A stretch of 64,000 nt of DNA from Corallococcus sp. AS-1-6. Its GTDB lineage: Bacteria > Myxococcota > Myxococcia > Myxococcales > Myxococcaceae. The stretch is taken from contig NZ_JAIQDE010000014.1 of assembly GCF_020037015.1 (NCBI RefSeq), positions 183,328-247,327 of the forward strand, read 5' to 3'. The notes under the pieces are model-generated. The model was not told where the DNA came from. It searched no databases and was given only the letters and a program-made list of their open reading frames with translations. Below, one piece after another: positions 9,103 to 16,260 of this stretch (its first letter is position 1; each line of letters opens with the position of its first letter). The translations under genes and the position numbers were made by a program.

Positions 9103-9844
9103 GTCCCGCCCGGGCCAGCAGTTCGCGCACCCGCCGCGCCAGTTCGATGTGCTCGGGGTTGGTGGCCGTGAATCGATCAGGGGTCAAGATGATCAACGTG
9201 CCCTTGTCCTCGACAGGCTCGATGCGCACCGGAGCAGGAAGCGGCGGCACCGTTCCCCGGTCACGGGACAGGTAGGTCACCCAGCCCAGCGAGATGTCCT
9301 CCTGACTCGCCGGATCTTCCATGTCTCTATGCGCATGGGACATGGCCACGGCCCATTCCGGCTCCCATGCCAGCGCCATACTGCGCACGACCTCCATCAG
9401 AACGGGAGTCGTCATCAGCCGCTCTGCGTTCGGACTGCGACCGAGCGTGGGCAACGTCAACACGCAGGAGTTTGAGCCCGCTTCCGAGTAGCCCCCACTG
9501 TAGATGCGCAGACTCGCACGGTCGTAATCACGCCCCCCGTTACCGAACCAGAAGCCATACCCCAGTCTCTCGATGGCAGGGCCTCCCTTCTCGCGGTTGA
9601 CGCCAAGCCGGAACTGCTCCGTGAGCATCGGCACATCGGGCGGCATCAGCGGGTACTCACGCGACTCCTTGGGTGATCGCGTGGGCAGGTACCACTGAGA
9701 GAGGAAGGGGTCGCATGACGCCAGCAAGGTAAGGAACTCAGCCGTGCGTCTGGCGCACTCCTCAGGCGACTCCTTGCGCGCTCCCCAGTAGGCCCCTGCG
9801 TAGTAGGTCTCGGGAGGGGGCCTGGCCTTGGGCTTGGCTGTCAC
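9080..9844 (-). CDS. Imm52-family immunity protein
   Basis: The 254-aa cytoplasmic protein begins, after a short basic stretch, with ETYYAGAYWGARKESPEECA, the typical opening of Imm52 proteins. The first-residue-to-end layout also fits that family: aromatic-rich strands, a FWFGNGG turn and a C-terminal VRIEPVEDKGTLIILTP strand. Imm52 members are described as immunity proteins for Tox-REase-5 nucleases, and such a toxin is encoded directly upstream, 12 bases away. The start is a GTG at 9844 with a GAGAG six bases before it. Its 3' end overlaps the end of the convergent RND-pump remnant by 23 bases. Role: neutralising the toxin in producer cells and kin. Confidence 0.8.
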   Translation of the reverse strand: MTAKPKARPPPETYYAGAYWGARKESPEECARRTAEFLTLLASCDPFLSQWYLPTRSPKESREYPLMPPDVPMLTEQFRLGVNREKGGPAIERLGYGFWFGNGGRDYDRASLRIYSGGYSEAGSNSCVLTLPTLGRSPNAERLMTTPVLMEVVRSMALAWEPEWAVAMSHAHRDMEDPASQEDISLGWVTYLSRDRGTVPPLPAPVRIEPVEDKGTLIILTPDRFTATNPEHIELARRVRELLARAGLMRSAAS

Positions 9845-9856
9845 GGTGTTCTCTCT

Positions 9857-11311
9857 TCACAGTGCCGGGGTGTGGATGACCGCAATCTCACGGACCCCAT
9901 TGTCCTGAAGCAATTTCCGGATGGCCTTCGCGGCTCCTTCTTCAGCAACGTGCCACTCAATCGCGATCCCCATCCCCAAGACGCTGTCCCGTTGTCTCAG
10001 GGCTTGATCAACGAGCCCCTTGGCGCCTGTCGGCTCAAACCAGGACTTCGGATCAAGCGTATCGAGAAACTTGTTCGTGTAGCCGGGACCTTTGGCCTCC
10101 AGTAACACACCCTTCTTGAATCCATCGAACTTCACGCCTGCGACCCAGTACGCCTCATCCGCCGTATGCCCCGTGATTTGCTCCTGGTAGCGCCGGGCAC
10201 GCGTGGACATCGACTCCTGGGCGGGCCCCCACTGCCCTGGCCCCTGGGAAGGTGCTCCTCCATTCGGGGTCGTGTTCGCCCGCTGGAGGATGACGACCGC
10301 ACCGGGTCCGCCGCTCACCGCAGCCGCCGCGCGCCCTGCAGGCACCGCGACGCGCTCCAACGCCAGCGCGCCCTCCGCCGACAGCGAGAGCACCGGCACG
10401 GTGGCCTCCGCGCCCAGCGCCATCCCTTTCAGCGTCCGCGTCGTGGCCGAAGCCGCGCCCCCTGTCATGATCAGGCCCGTCGTCAGCCGCGACACTTCAC
10501 GGATCTGCTCGCCACGGGTCATGGACTGGAAGCGCTCCCAGTACATGGGCGACGAAGTGATGAGCGCTGCTACACCCGCTGGCAGGTTGCTCAGCCCTGC
10601 GATGCTGTCCACGGGGCGCGTCAGCAGTTGGCCCAGCGCGTGGTACAGCTCCACGAACGCATCTTCCGCTCCATCCAGGGTGCGGTTGATGACATCCGCG
10701 TCGTCGTACACCTCGGCCAGCGGGCGCCAATCCGAGGCCTGAAGCCGCGCGTCCACAGTCCGGAAGACACCCCCCTTGCCGCTGTAGAAGCGGCCCAGCT
10801 CGAAGCCATGCGCTCGGAAGGCGCCGTCCTTCCACTCGACCGTCGCCACCTTCTGCTGTGTGCGCCCGGTGAGGGCCCACGCCAGAGCGCCATCCGGTCG
10901 CAGCACCGCGATCTGCTCCCGGGAGAAACGCTCCACCCGCCGCAACAGCTCCTGCCGCGTGACTTCGCCTCCCTCCATCACCTCGCGCAGGATGAAGCCC
11001 ACGGCCATGCGAGGCGGGAAGGTGCTCAACGTGACGGGCTTTCCCAGCAGCACCTCCAGCAGACGCGCGGCCTGCGCGGGCTTCAGCCCCCCTCCCAGAG
11101 GGCGCTCGTCCCGCGCTTCCAGGCCCGCGTTCGTCAGCAGCCGATCCCAGACGTCCGCCTTGGCCTCCGTGCGAACGGGACGTGCCCACGCCCCAGGAGA
11201 GTCCGTGGCCGTGGAGGACGTGTAACTCAGCGTCCTTCCGGACGCGTGCGGCACGGATGCGCAGCCGGTGAAGAGGAGGACCACGCACCCGAGCAGGACT
11301 TCAACGCGCAT
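9857..11311 (-). CDS. Lipoprotein toxin with C-terminal Tox-REase-5 nuclease domain (SitA-like)
   Basis: The 484-aa protein has a type II signal peptide with lipobox FTGC (Cys17), so it should be lipidated and membrane-anchored. The middle (about 50-340) is a helical delivery region with no family I can name. The last 110 residues carry a restriction-endonuclease-like toxin domain: a conserved YQEQITG opening, then KFDG and VLLEAKGPGY supplying the D and ExK catalytic residues of the PD-(D/E)xK fold, and a VDQALRQ helix. This matches Tox-REase-5. An Imm52 gene follows 12 bases downstream. Lipoprotein toxins with variable nuclease ends are exchanged between myxobacterial cells by outer-membrane exchange (SitA family). 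No PAAR, VgrG or CDI part is seen, so that route is the best inference. Confidence 0.78.
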   Translation of the reverse strand: MRVEVLLGCVVLLFTGCASVPHASGRTLSYTSSTATDSPGAWARPVRTEAKADVWDRLLTNAGLEARDERPLGGGLKPAQAARLLEVLLGKPVTLSTFPPRMAVGFILREVMEGGEVTRQELLRRVERFSREQIAVLRPDGALAWALTGRTQQKVATVEWKDGAFRAHGFELGRFYSGKGGVFRTVDARLQASDWRPLAEVYDDADVINRTLDGAEDAFVELYHALGQLLTRPVDSIAGLSNLPAGVAALITSSPMYWERFQSMTRGEQIREVSRLTTGLIMTGGAASATTRTLKGMALGAEATVPVLSLSAEGALALERVAVPAGRAAAAVSGGPGAVVILQRANTTPNGGAPSQGPGQWGPAQESMSTRARRYQEQITGHTADEAYWVAGVKFDGFKKGVLLEAKGPGYTNKFLDTLDPKSWFEPTGAKGLVDQALRQRDSVLGMGIAIEWHVAEEGAAKAIRKLLQDNGVREIAVIHTPAL

Positions 11312-11569
11312 TGTCCAACCCCCTGGCCCACTGACGCGAAGGCCCCTGCACTCCAGTGTAACGCACGGAAACGCGCCTTATCCCCCAGGTACGAAAGTCC
11401 CGAAGGTCTGGCTCAGCCACTACGCCCGCGCCCACCACATCGCAGCTCGAATCGCGACCGCGCCCCGCGAGCCGGGATGTCTTGATAATCCGTCACTCCC
11501 ATGTATCAGCGACTTGCGTTGACAGGCCCTCCGAAGCCCTGTAACCCCGAGGCATCGGAGCCAGACACC

Positions 11570-12622
11570 ATGATCGTCCGGGACGCGCTCGAGCACGCGA
11601 AGCACTGGGTGGACACCGAAGGCAGCCGGATCCCCGGCTTCGTGGGGGCCTACGTGGCGGGGCGCATGGCGTCGCTCCCGCTGGACACGCCCTTCAGCGC
11701 GTGGCGTGACGTGGACCTCGTCATCGCCACGAGCGACGCGGAGCAGGCCCGGGCGTCGCGCCTGGAGATGCTCCACAAGGGCGTCATCGTCGAGTGCTCC
11801 GTGCTGGACGCGGCGCTGTTCCAGAAGTTCGAGGCCGTCGTCTCCAACCCGGAGCACGCGGACAACGTGCGCGAGGGCCGCATCCTCGCGGACCCCACCG
11901 GCGCCTTCCAGACGCTGCACGAACAGGTGGCCCGGGAGTTCCCCCGCCGCACCTGGGTGAAGGCCCGCTGTGACTCCCACCGGCGCGCCGTCCTGGGCCA
12001 CCTGGAGCAGGCCCTGCAGGACGCCGGCGCCGGGGCCATCCCCCGGATGCTCCTGAACTTCCACGCCGCCATGGTGTACCTGTCGGGGCTCGTGGCGCTG
12101 TCCCACCTGAAGCCCATCACCGTCCGCCAGTGCTACGTCCTGTCGGGGGAGCTGCTGGAGCGGCAGGGCCACGCGGCGCTCCACGAGGAGTGCCTGGCGC
12201 TCCTGGGCTGCGCGGACCTGTCCCGGCAGGAGGTGGAGGGCTACCTCGCGGACTTCATGAGGGCCTTCGACCGCGCCGTGGAGGTGAAGAAGGGCGACGT
12301 GCCCTATGGCTTCAAGCTCCGCGCGCACCTGCGGGGCGCCTACCTGGAAGGCACGCGGGAGATGATCGACGCCGGGCGCCACCGCGAGTCGATGTTCTGG
12401 TTCTTCGGCCTCTACTTCCTGGCCCTGATGGTCATCCAGAACGACGCCCCCGAGGCGGAGAAGGCCGCGTTCCAGGCCCGCTTCCACGCCTTCTTCGGCC
12501 GGCTCGGCTTCCTGCCCAACGCCCCCTGGGCCGCCCGCTTCCAGCAGACGAAGGCGGTGTTCGAGAAGCTCTCCCGCGCCGCGGACGAAGCCATCGCGAG
12601 CAACACCTCCCTGCCGGACTGA
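11570..12622 (+). CDS. Nucleotidyltransferase-fold protein of unknown substrate
   Basis: The protein (350 aa) begins with a helix and then GAYVAGRMASLP followed by WRDVDLVIA. The layout of a small-residue loop, then an acidic D-V-D pair on a strand, is that of minimal nucleotidyltransferases (DNA polymerase beta superfamily), including antibiotic-modifying enzymes. A second acidic position may be VECSVLD. The remaining 230 residues are helical and match nothing I recognise. The ATG at 11570 has a GGAG nine bases upstream. The next gene, a glycosyltransferase, starts 14 bases after the stop, so the two are probably co-transcribed. Modification or self-resistance linked to the peptide product is possible; this is an inference. 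Confidence 0.6.
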   Translation: MIVRDALEHAKHWVDTEGSRIPGFVGAYVAGRMASLPLDTPFSAWRDVDLVIATSDAEQARASRLEMLHKGVIVECSVLDAALFQKFEAVVSNPEHADNVREGRILADPTGAFQTLHEQVAREFPRRTWVKARCDSHRRAVLGHLEQALQDAGAGAIPRMLLNFHAAMVYLSGLVALSHLKPITVRQCYVLSGELLERQGHAALHEECLALLGCADLSRQEVEGYLADFMRAFDRAVEVKKGDVPYGFKLRAHLRGAYLEGTREMIDAGRHRESMFWFFGLYFLALMVIQNDAPEAEKAAFQARFHAFFGRLGFLPNAPWAARFQQTKAVFEKLSRAADEAIASNTSLPD

Positions 12623-12636
12623 CGCGGCCTCCTGCC

Positions 12637-13959
12637 ATGGCGAACGTCCTCATCGCCCCCTACCCCAGCCACGGCCACGTCAACCCCACGCTCAAGGCCG
12701 CCCGGGCCCTGCGCGAGCGCGGCCACCACGTGGTGTACGCGGGCCCCGTGGATGCCCGGGAGCTGGTGCTGCGCGCCGGGTTCGAGTTCTTCCCCGTGCT
12801 GGAGGCGCAGTTCCCCGAGGGCAGCTTCCACGCCTTCGGGGCCCGCGGCTTCCTGGAGCACGTGCGCAAGCTGCGCCAGTACTCGCGGCGGGTGGATGAC
12901 GCGCTGAAGGCCATTGGCGACGGCGCGCTGGACGACCTCTTCGAGCGCACGCGGCCGGACGTCGTCGTGTGCGACTCCATGCTGCCCTATCCCGCCATGG
13001 TGGCGCGCAGCCGCCAGGTGCCCGCCGTCTTCTTCAACGTCACCATCCCGCGCGAGCTGGTCCACCCGTTCCTCGCCCGTCCCGCCACCGCCTTCCCGCG
13101 CCGGGTGCGCGCCGTGGGCGTCCACACGCTGCTGTCCCTGATGGAGCTGCTGGGGGTGGCGCCCGCGATGCGCAAGCGCAACGCGCGGATCGCCCAGCGC
13201 TACGGCTACCCGGTGGAGGAGCTGGCCACGGAGCCCGAGCCCATCCTCGTGCGGGGCATCCCGGAGCTCATCCTCGCCCCGCGCGAGTTCGCCGAGCCCT
13301 CCGGCAGCGTGGACTCCACGTACCTCTACGTGGGGCCCAGCGTGGACCTGGATCGCCCTCCGTCCGACTTCCCCTGGGAGCGCCTGGCCGCGGACAAGCC
13401 GCTCATCCTCTTCTCCCTGGGAGGCATGGGCGGCTACAGCCGCGCCCTGGAGACGCGGGTGCTGGACGCCATGTTCGAGGTCGCCCGGGCCCGGCCCCAG
13501 TGGCAGTTCGTCTTCGCGGTGAACCCGACCCACGAGACGCAGCGCTTCGACGCGCTCTCCAACGTGGTGGCGGTGAAGCACGCCCCGCTGCTCCAACTGC
13601 TGGAGCGCGCCGCCGTGGCCATCACCCACGGCGGCTTCAACACCGTGAAGGAGTGCATCTACTTCGGCGTGCCCATGGTGGTCGTCCCGCTCGCGTTCGA
13701 CCAGCCGGCGGTGGCGCGCCAGGTGGAGCTGCGCGGCCTGGGCGTCCACTGCCCGCCCAAGACACTGGACGCGTCCCAGATGCTGCGGCACCTGGACGCG
13801 CTGGTGGGCGATCCCCGGTGGCGCAAGGCCATGGAGCCGCTGCGCGAGCGCTTCCATGACAGCGAGCGCAACGCCTCGGCCGCGGACGCCATCGAGCAGT
13901 TGCTCCAGGCGCCCGGGGGCCGGACCGCCGCGCCTACGCCGGCTGCTTCCGCACGGTGA
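12637..13959 (+). CDS. GT1 family (MGT/UGT-like) glycosyltransferase
   Basis: The 440-aa soluble enzyme has two Rossmann-like halves (GT-B fold). The N-terminal acceptor half begins VLIAPYPSHGHVNPTL, the usual opening of macrolide-type glycosyltransferases, with the catalytic-base His in GHVNP. The C-terminal donor half has LILFSLGGMGGY and the nucleotide-sugar loop ITHGGFNTVKECIYFGVPMV, ending with FDQPAVARQ. It should transfer a sugar from an NDP- or UDP-sugar to a small molecule. It is a paralogue of the glycosyltransferase at 53172-54494; the two bracket the NRPS genes, which supports a glycosylated product. Its 3' end overlaps the convergent methyltransferase gene by 26 bases. No sugar-biosynthesis genes lie nearby, so a common cellular sugar donor is likely. 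Confidence 0.9.
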   Translation: MANVLIAPYPSHGHVNPTLKAARALRERGHHVVYAGPVDARELVLRAGFEFFPVLEAQFPEGSFHAFGARGFLEHVRKLRQYSRRVDDALKAIGDGALDDLFERTRPDVVVCDSMLPYPAMVARSRQVPAVFFNVTIPRELVHPFLARPATAFPRRVRAVGVHTLLSLMELLGVAPAMRKRNARIAQRYGYPVEELATEPEPILVRGIPELILAPREFAEPSGSVDSTYLYVGPSVDLDRPPSDFPWERLAADKPLILFSLGGMGGYSRALETRVLDAMFEVARARPQWQFVFAVNPTHETQRFDALSNVVAVKHAPLLQLLERAAVAITHGGFNTVKECIYFGVPMVVVPLAFDQPAVARQVELRGLGVHCPPKTLDASQMLRHLDALVGDPRWRKAMEPLRERFHDSERNASAADAIEQLLQAPGGRTAAPTPAASAR

Positions 13960-14809
13960 GCTGGAAGCCCTTGCGCACCACCTTCAGGTGGCGCGCGGCG
14001 GCGGAGACGAACGCGTCGATGCCGATGTCCGGCCGGTCGATGCTGTCGTAGTTCGCGAGCTGCGCGGTGGCCATGCCGTAGTCGTCGAAGGTCATGATGC
14101 CGCCCGGCTTGAGCAGCCGGAAGCACAGCACCGCGTCCTCCAGCGTGTCATACGCCTCGTGCGAGCCGTCCACGTAGATGTAGTCGTACACGGGCTCCGG
14201 CGGGAGCTGCCGCAGGACGACGCCGGACAGGCCCGCGCGCTTCTCCACGCGGTCGGCCGCGCCGCTCGCCGCCAGGTTCTCGTCGAACCGCTTCGCCGCG
14301 TCACCCTGGAACAGGTCCACGCAGGTCAGCCGGGAGGTGGGGTGCGTGAGCACGTTCTCCAACAGCCAGAGCGAGGAGCGCCCCTCGAAGCTGCCAATCT
14401 CCAGCGCGCGCACGCCGGGGGCGCCCATCAGCGGGGCGAGCGTCTCGCGCCACTCGGCCTCGCAGTTGGACATCCAGTCCGAGGAGAAGCGGTACTTGCC
14501 CACCTGCCGCGCCGCCGGGTTGCGCTCCAGGTACCCGTGCACCGCCGTCTTCACCTCCGGGCTGACCCAGTTGAAGTCCAGCAGCCGCGTGAGCGCGGTG
14601 CGCACCGTGAGCTTCAGGTTGTCCACCGAGGCGGCGTGCGGCCCCAGCCGGGCCACGGCCCCGTCCGTCAGCATCCCGCTCAGGGTCTCCACTTCCTGGA
14701 TCCACCCGAGGATGGCGGGGTTCGCGGCGGAGGGCTCCATCCGAAGGAAGCCCTGGAAGCGGGCCGCCAGCGAGGACACCTGCGATGCGAGATCAATCCC
14801 GGGATTCAC
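13934..14809 (-). CDS. SAM-dependent methyltransferase (class I, Methyltransf_24 type)
   Basis: The protein is 291 aa. The first 110 residues are helical and without a known domain. From about residue 135 a class I Rossmann methyltransferase follows: motif I VRALEIGSFEGRSSLWLL, motif II LTCVDLF, YDYIYVDGSH for the central acidic strand, and LLKPGGIMTFDDYG. The DGSH...Y spacing resembles methyltransferases that act on sugars or on small hydroxylated molecules and that use an acidic metal site. It lies among the tailoring genes and converges with the glycosyltransferase gene with a 26-base overlap. O-methylation of the peptide or its sugar is the simplest guess. Confidence 0.82.
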   Translation of the reverse strand: MNPGIDLASQVSSLAARFQGFLRMEPSAANPAILGWIQEVETLSGMLTDGAVARLGPHAASVDNLKLTVRTALTRLLDFNWVSPEVKTAVHGYLERNPAARQVGKYRFSSDWMSNCEAEWRETLAPLMGAPGVRALEIGSFEGRSSLWLLENVLTHPTSRLTCVDLFQGDAAKRFDENLAASGAADRVEKRAGLSGVVLRQLPPEPVYDYIYVDGSHEAYDTLEDAVLCFRLLKPGGIMTFDDYGMATAQLANYDSIDRPDIGIDAFVSAAARHLKVVRKGFQLTVRKQPA

Positions 14810-14971
14810 GCTGCGACCTGCCTTTCACCTGTGAAGGGGCCGGGATGGTTCCATGACGCAACTCACGCGGTCAACGAGAGCCAGGCAATACAAGAAAGAA
14901 AACCTCTTCCCGAAATCGCCTATAAGAGCGCACCTCCTCCGTCAGGGCCCGGCGGCCCGCCCACCTTCGAC

Positions 14972-16126
14972 ATGAACGACACGCGCCTCCTGGTCAGCAG
15001 CATCATCCGGATCACCGAGCCAGGCGCGCACAGCGGCTCCGTGCGGCTCGTCAGCGTGAAGGAGCGGCGCGTGCTGGCGACGTGGCCCATCCCCGAGTCG
15101 CCGTTTCGCGCGTTCGACCCCAACCCTCGCGGCGGGCTGCGCGGCGCCCGGGGCATCAGCGGGGATGGGGAGCGCATCGTGGTGTCGGTGACGGACCGCC
15201 TCTATGTCTTCGACCGCGCGTGGAGGCAGGTGGGGGAGCTGACGCACCCGCTGCTCGGGCAGGTGCACGACATCCTGGTGGAGCGGGATGGCGTCTGGGT
15301 CACGGCCAGCGCGTCGGACGTGGTGATGAAGCTGGGCTGGGACGGCGCCGTGCTGCGCACCTGGAGCTGGCGGGAGGACACGGCGCTGGCCCGGGAGCTG
15401 AACCTGCTGGACGCGCTGCACGGCGAGCCGTGTGACGACTACCGGGACCCGCGCAAGCTGCCCGCCGCGTTCGACTTCGTCCACGTCAACAGCGTGGCGC
15501 GCTGTCCGGAGGGGCTGCTGTTGTCCTTCGGCTTCGTGCCCTCGCGCGCCTCGCGGCGCATCCAGTGGTGGTTCGACCTGCCCGGCGCGCTGCAGCGGCG
15601 CCTGGGGAAGAAGGAGCAGGCGGCGCGGCCCTCCAGCCTCTTCGCGCTGCGCTTCATGGCCTCCAGCTTCACCACGTCCTCGTGGGTGGGCGTGCTGCTG
15701 CCGGACCAGGGGCCCGCGCGCGTCGTGGCCCGCCAGGACGGCATCATGCGGCCCAACCACAACCTGCTGCGGCACGCGGACACGCTCGTCTACAACGACA
15801 CCCACGGCAACCGGCTCGTGCAACAAGCGTGTGACGGGAGCTGGACGAAGCACGTGCAAATCCCCGGCGACCCGCCCTTCGTCCGGGGGCTCGCGCCGTT
15901 CGGCGGCAACCGCTTCCTCGTGGGCAGCCAGCGGCCCGCGGCCCTCTACGTGGTGGACCTGGACGCCGGGAGCTGTGAGCGGCTGCTGGAGCTGGAGGGC
16001 GGCTCGCCGCACGAGTGCGTCTACGGCATCCACGCCGTGCCGGACGGCTTCGCGGAGCCGCCCGCCGCGCTCTGGGGACAGGGCCCCAAGGCCCCCAGTG
16101 ACGACGTCCACCCACAGGTCGCCTGA
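14972..16126 (+). CDS. Predicted beta-propeller protein, unknown function
   Basis: The 384-aa protein has no signal peptide and no membrane segment. It shows repeated strands with GVWVTASASDVVMKLGWDG, NLLRHADTLVYNDTHGN and NRFLVGSQRPAALYVVDL turns, the pattern of a six-bladed propeller such as the TIGR03032/DUF4915 or SMP-30-like groups. His residues fall at positions (VHDI, PNHN, VHVNS, ECVYGIHA) where metal or substrate would be bound at the central pore. I cannot assign a reaction. It is encoded just upstream of the acylase and in the same direction, with 134 bases between. An AT-rich promoter-like patch (about 14880-14935) precedes it. The start at 14972 has no clear ribosome site. Confidence 0.6.
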   Translation: MNDTRLLVSSIIRITEPGAHSGSVRLVSVKERRVLATWPIPESPFRAFDPNPRGGLRGARGISGDGERIVVSVTDRLYVFDRAWRQVGELTHPLLGQVHDILVERDGVWVTASASDVVMKLGWDGAVLRTWSWREDTALARELNLLDALHGEPCDDYRDPRKLPAAFDFVHVNSVARCPEGLLLSFGFVPSRASRRIQWWFDLPGALQRRLGKKEQAARPSSLFALRFMASSFTTSSWVGVLLPDQGPARVVARQDGIMRPNHNLLRHADTLVYNDTHGNRLVQQACDGSWTKHVQIPGDPPFVRGLAPFGGNRFLVGSQRPAALYVVDLDAGSCERLLELEGGSPHECVYGIHAVPDGFAEPPAALWGQGPKAPSDDVHPQVA

Positions 16127-16214
16127 GCCCCTGTCGCAGGCCGACGCGTCACATCCTATTTGTCTCGGATAACAAGTTAATTCAGTTCCAAAGGAATGGC
16201 TCAGAATCACGGCT

Positions 16215-16227
16215 GGTCAATTTGACC
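16215..16227. promoter_or_regulatory. 13-bp near-palindrome upstream of the acylase gene
   Basis: GGTCAA-T-TTGACC is a perfect six-base inverted repeat around one central base. It lies 33 bases before the acylase ATG in an unusually AT-rich stretch (about 16150-16255) that probably holds the promoter. It looks like a dimeric repressor or activator site. No regulator gene is next to it, so the binding protein is unknown. Confidence 0.35.
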
Positions 16228-16260
16228 TTGTGAATCAGCTTTTCCTATCCTCCGCGCGCG

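Noticed and set aside
13856..14971. Long upstream extension of the beta-propeller reading frame
   Set aside because: It would run antisense through the whole methyltransferase gene and across an AT-rich promoter region; the methyltransferase has clear motifs.
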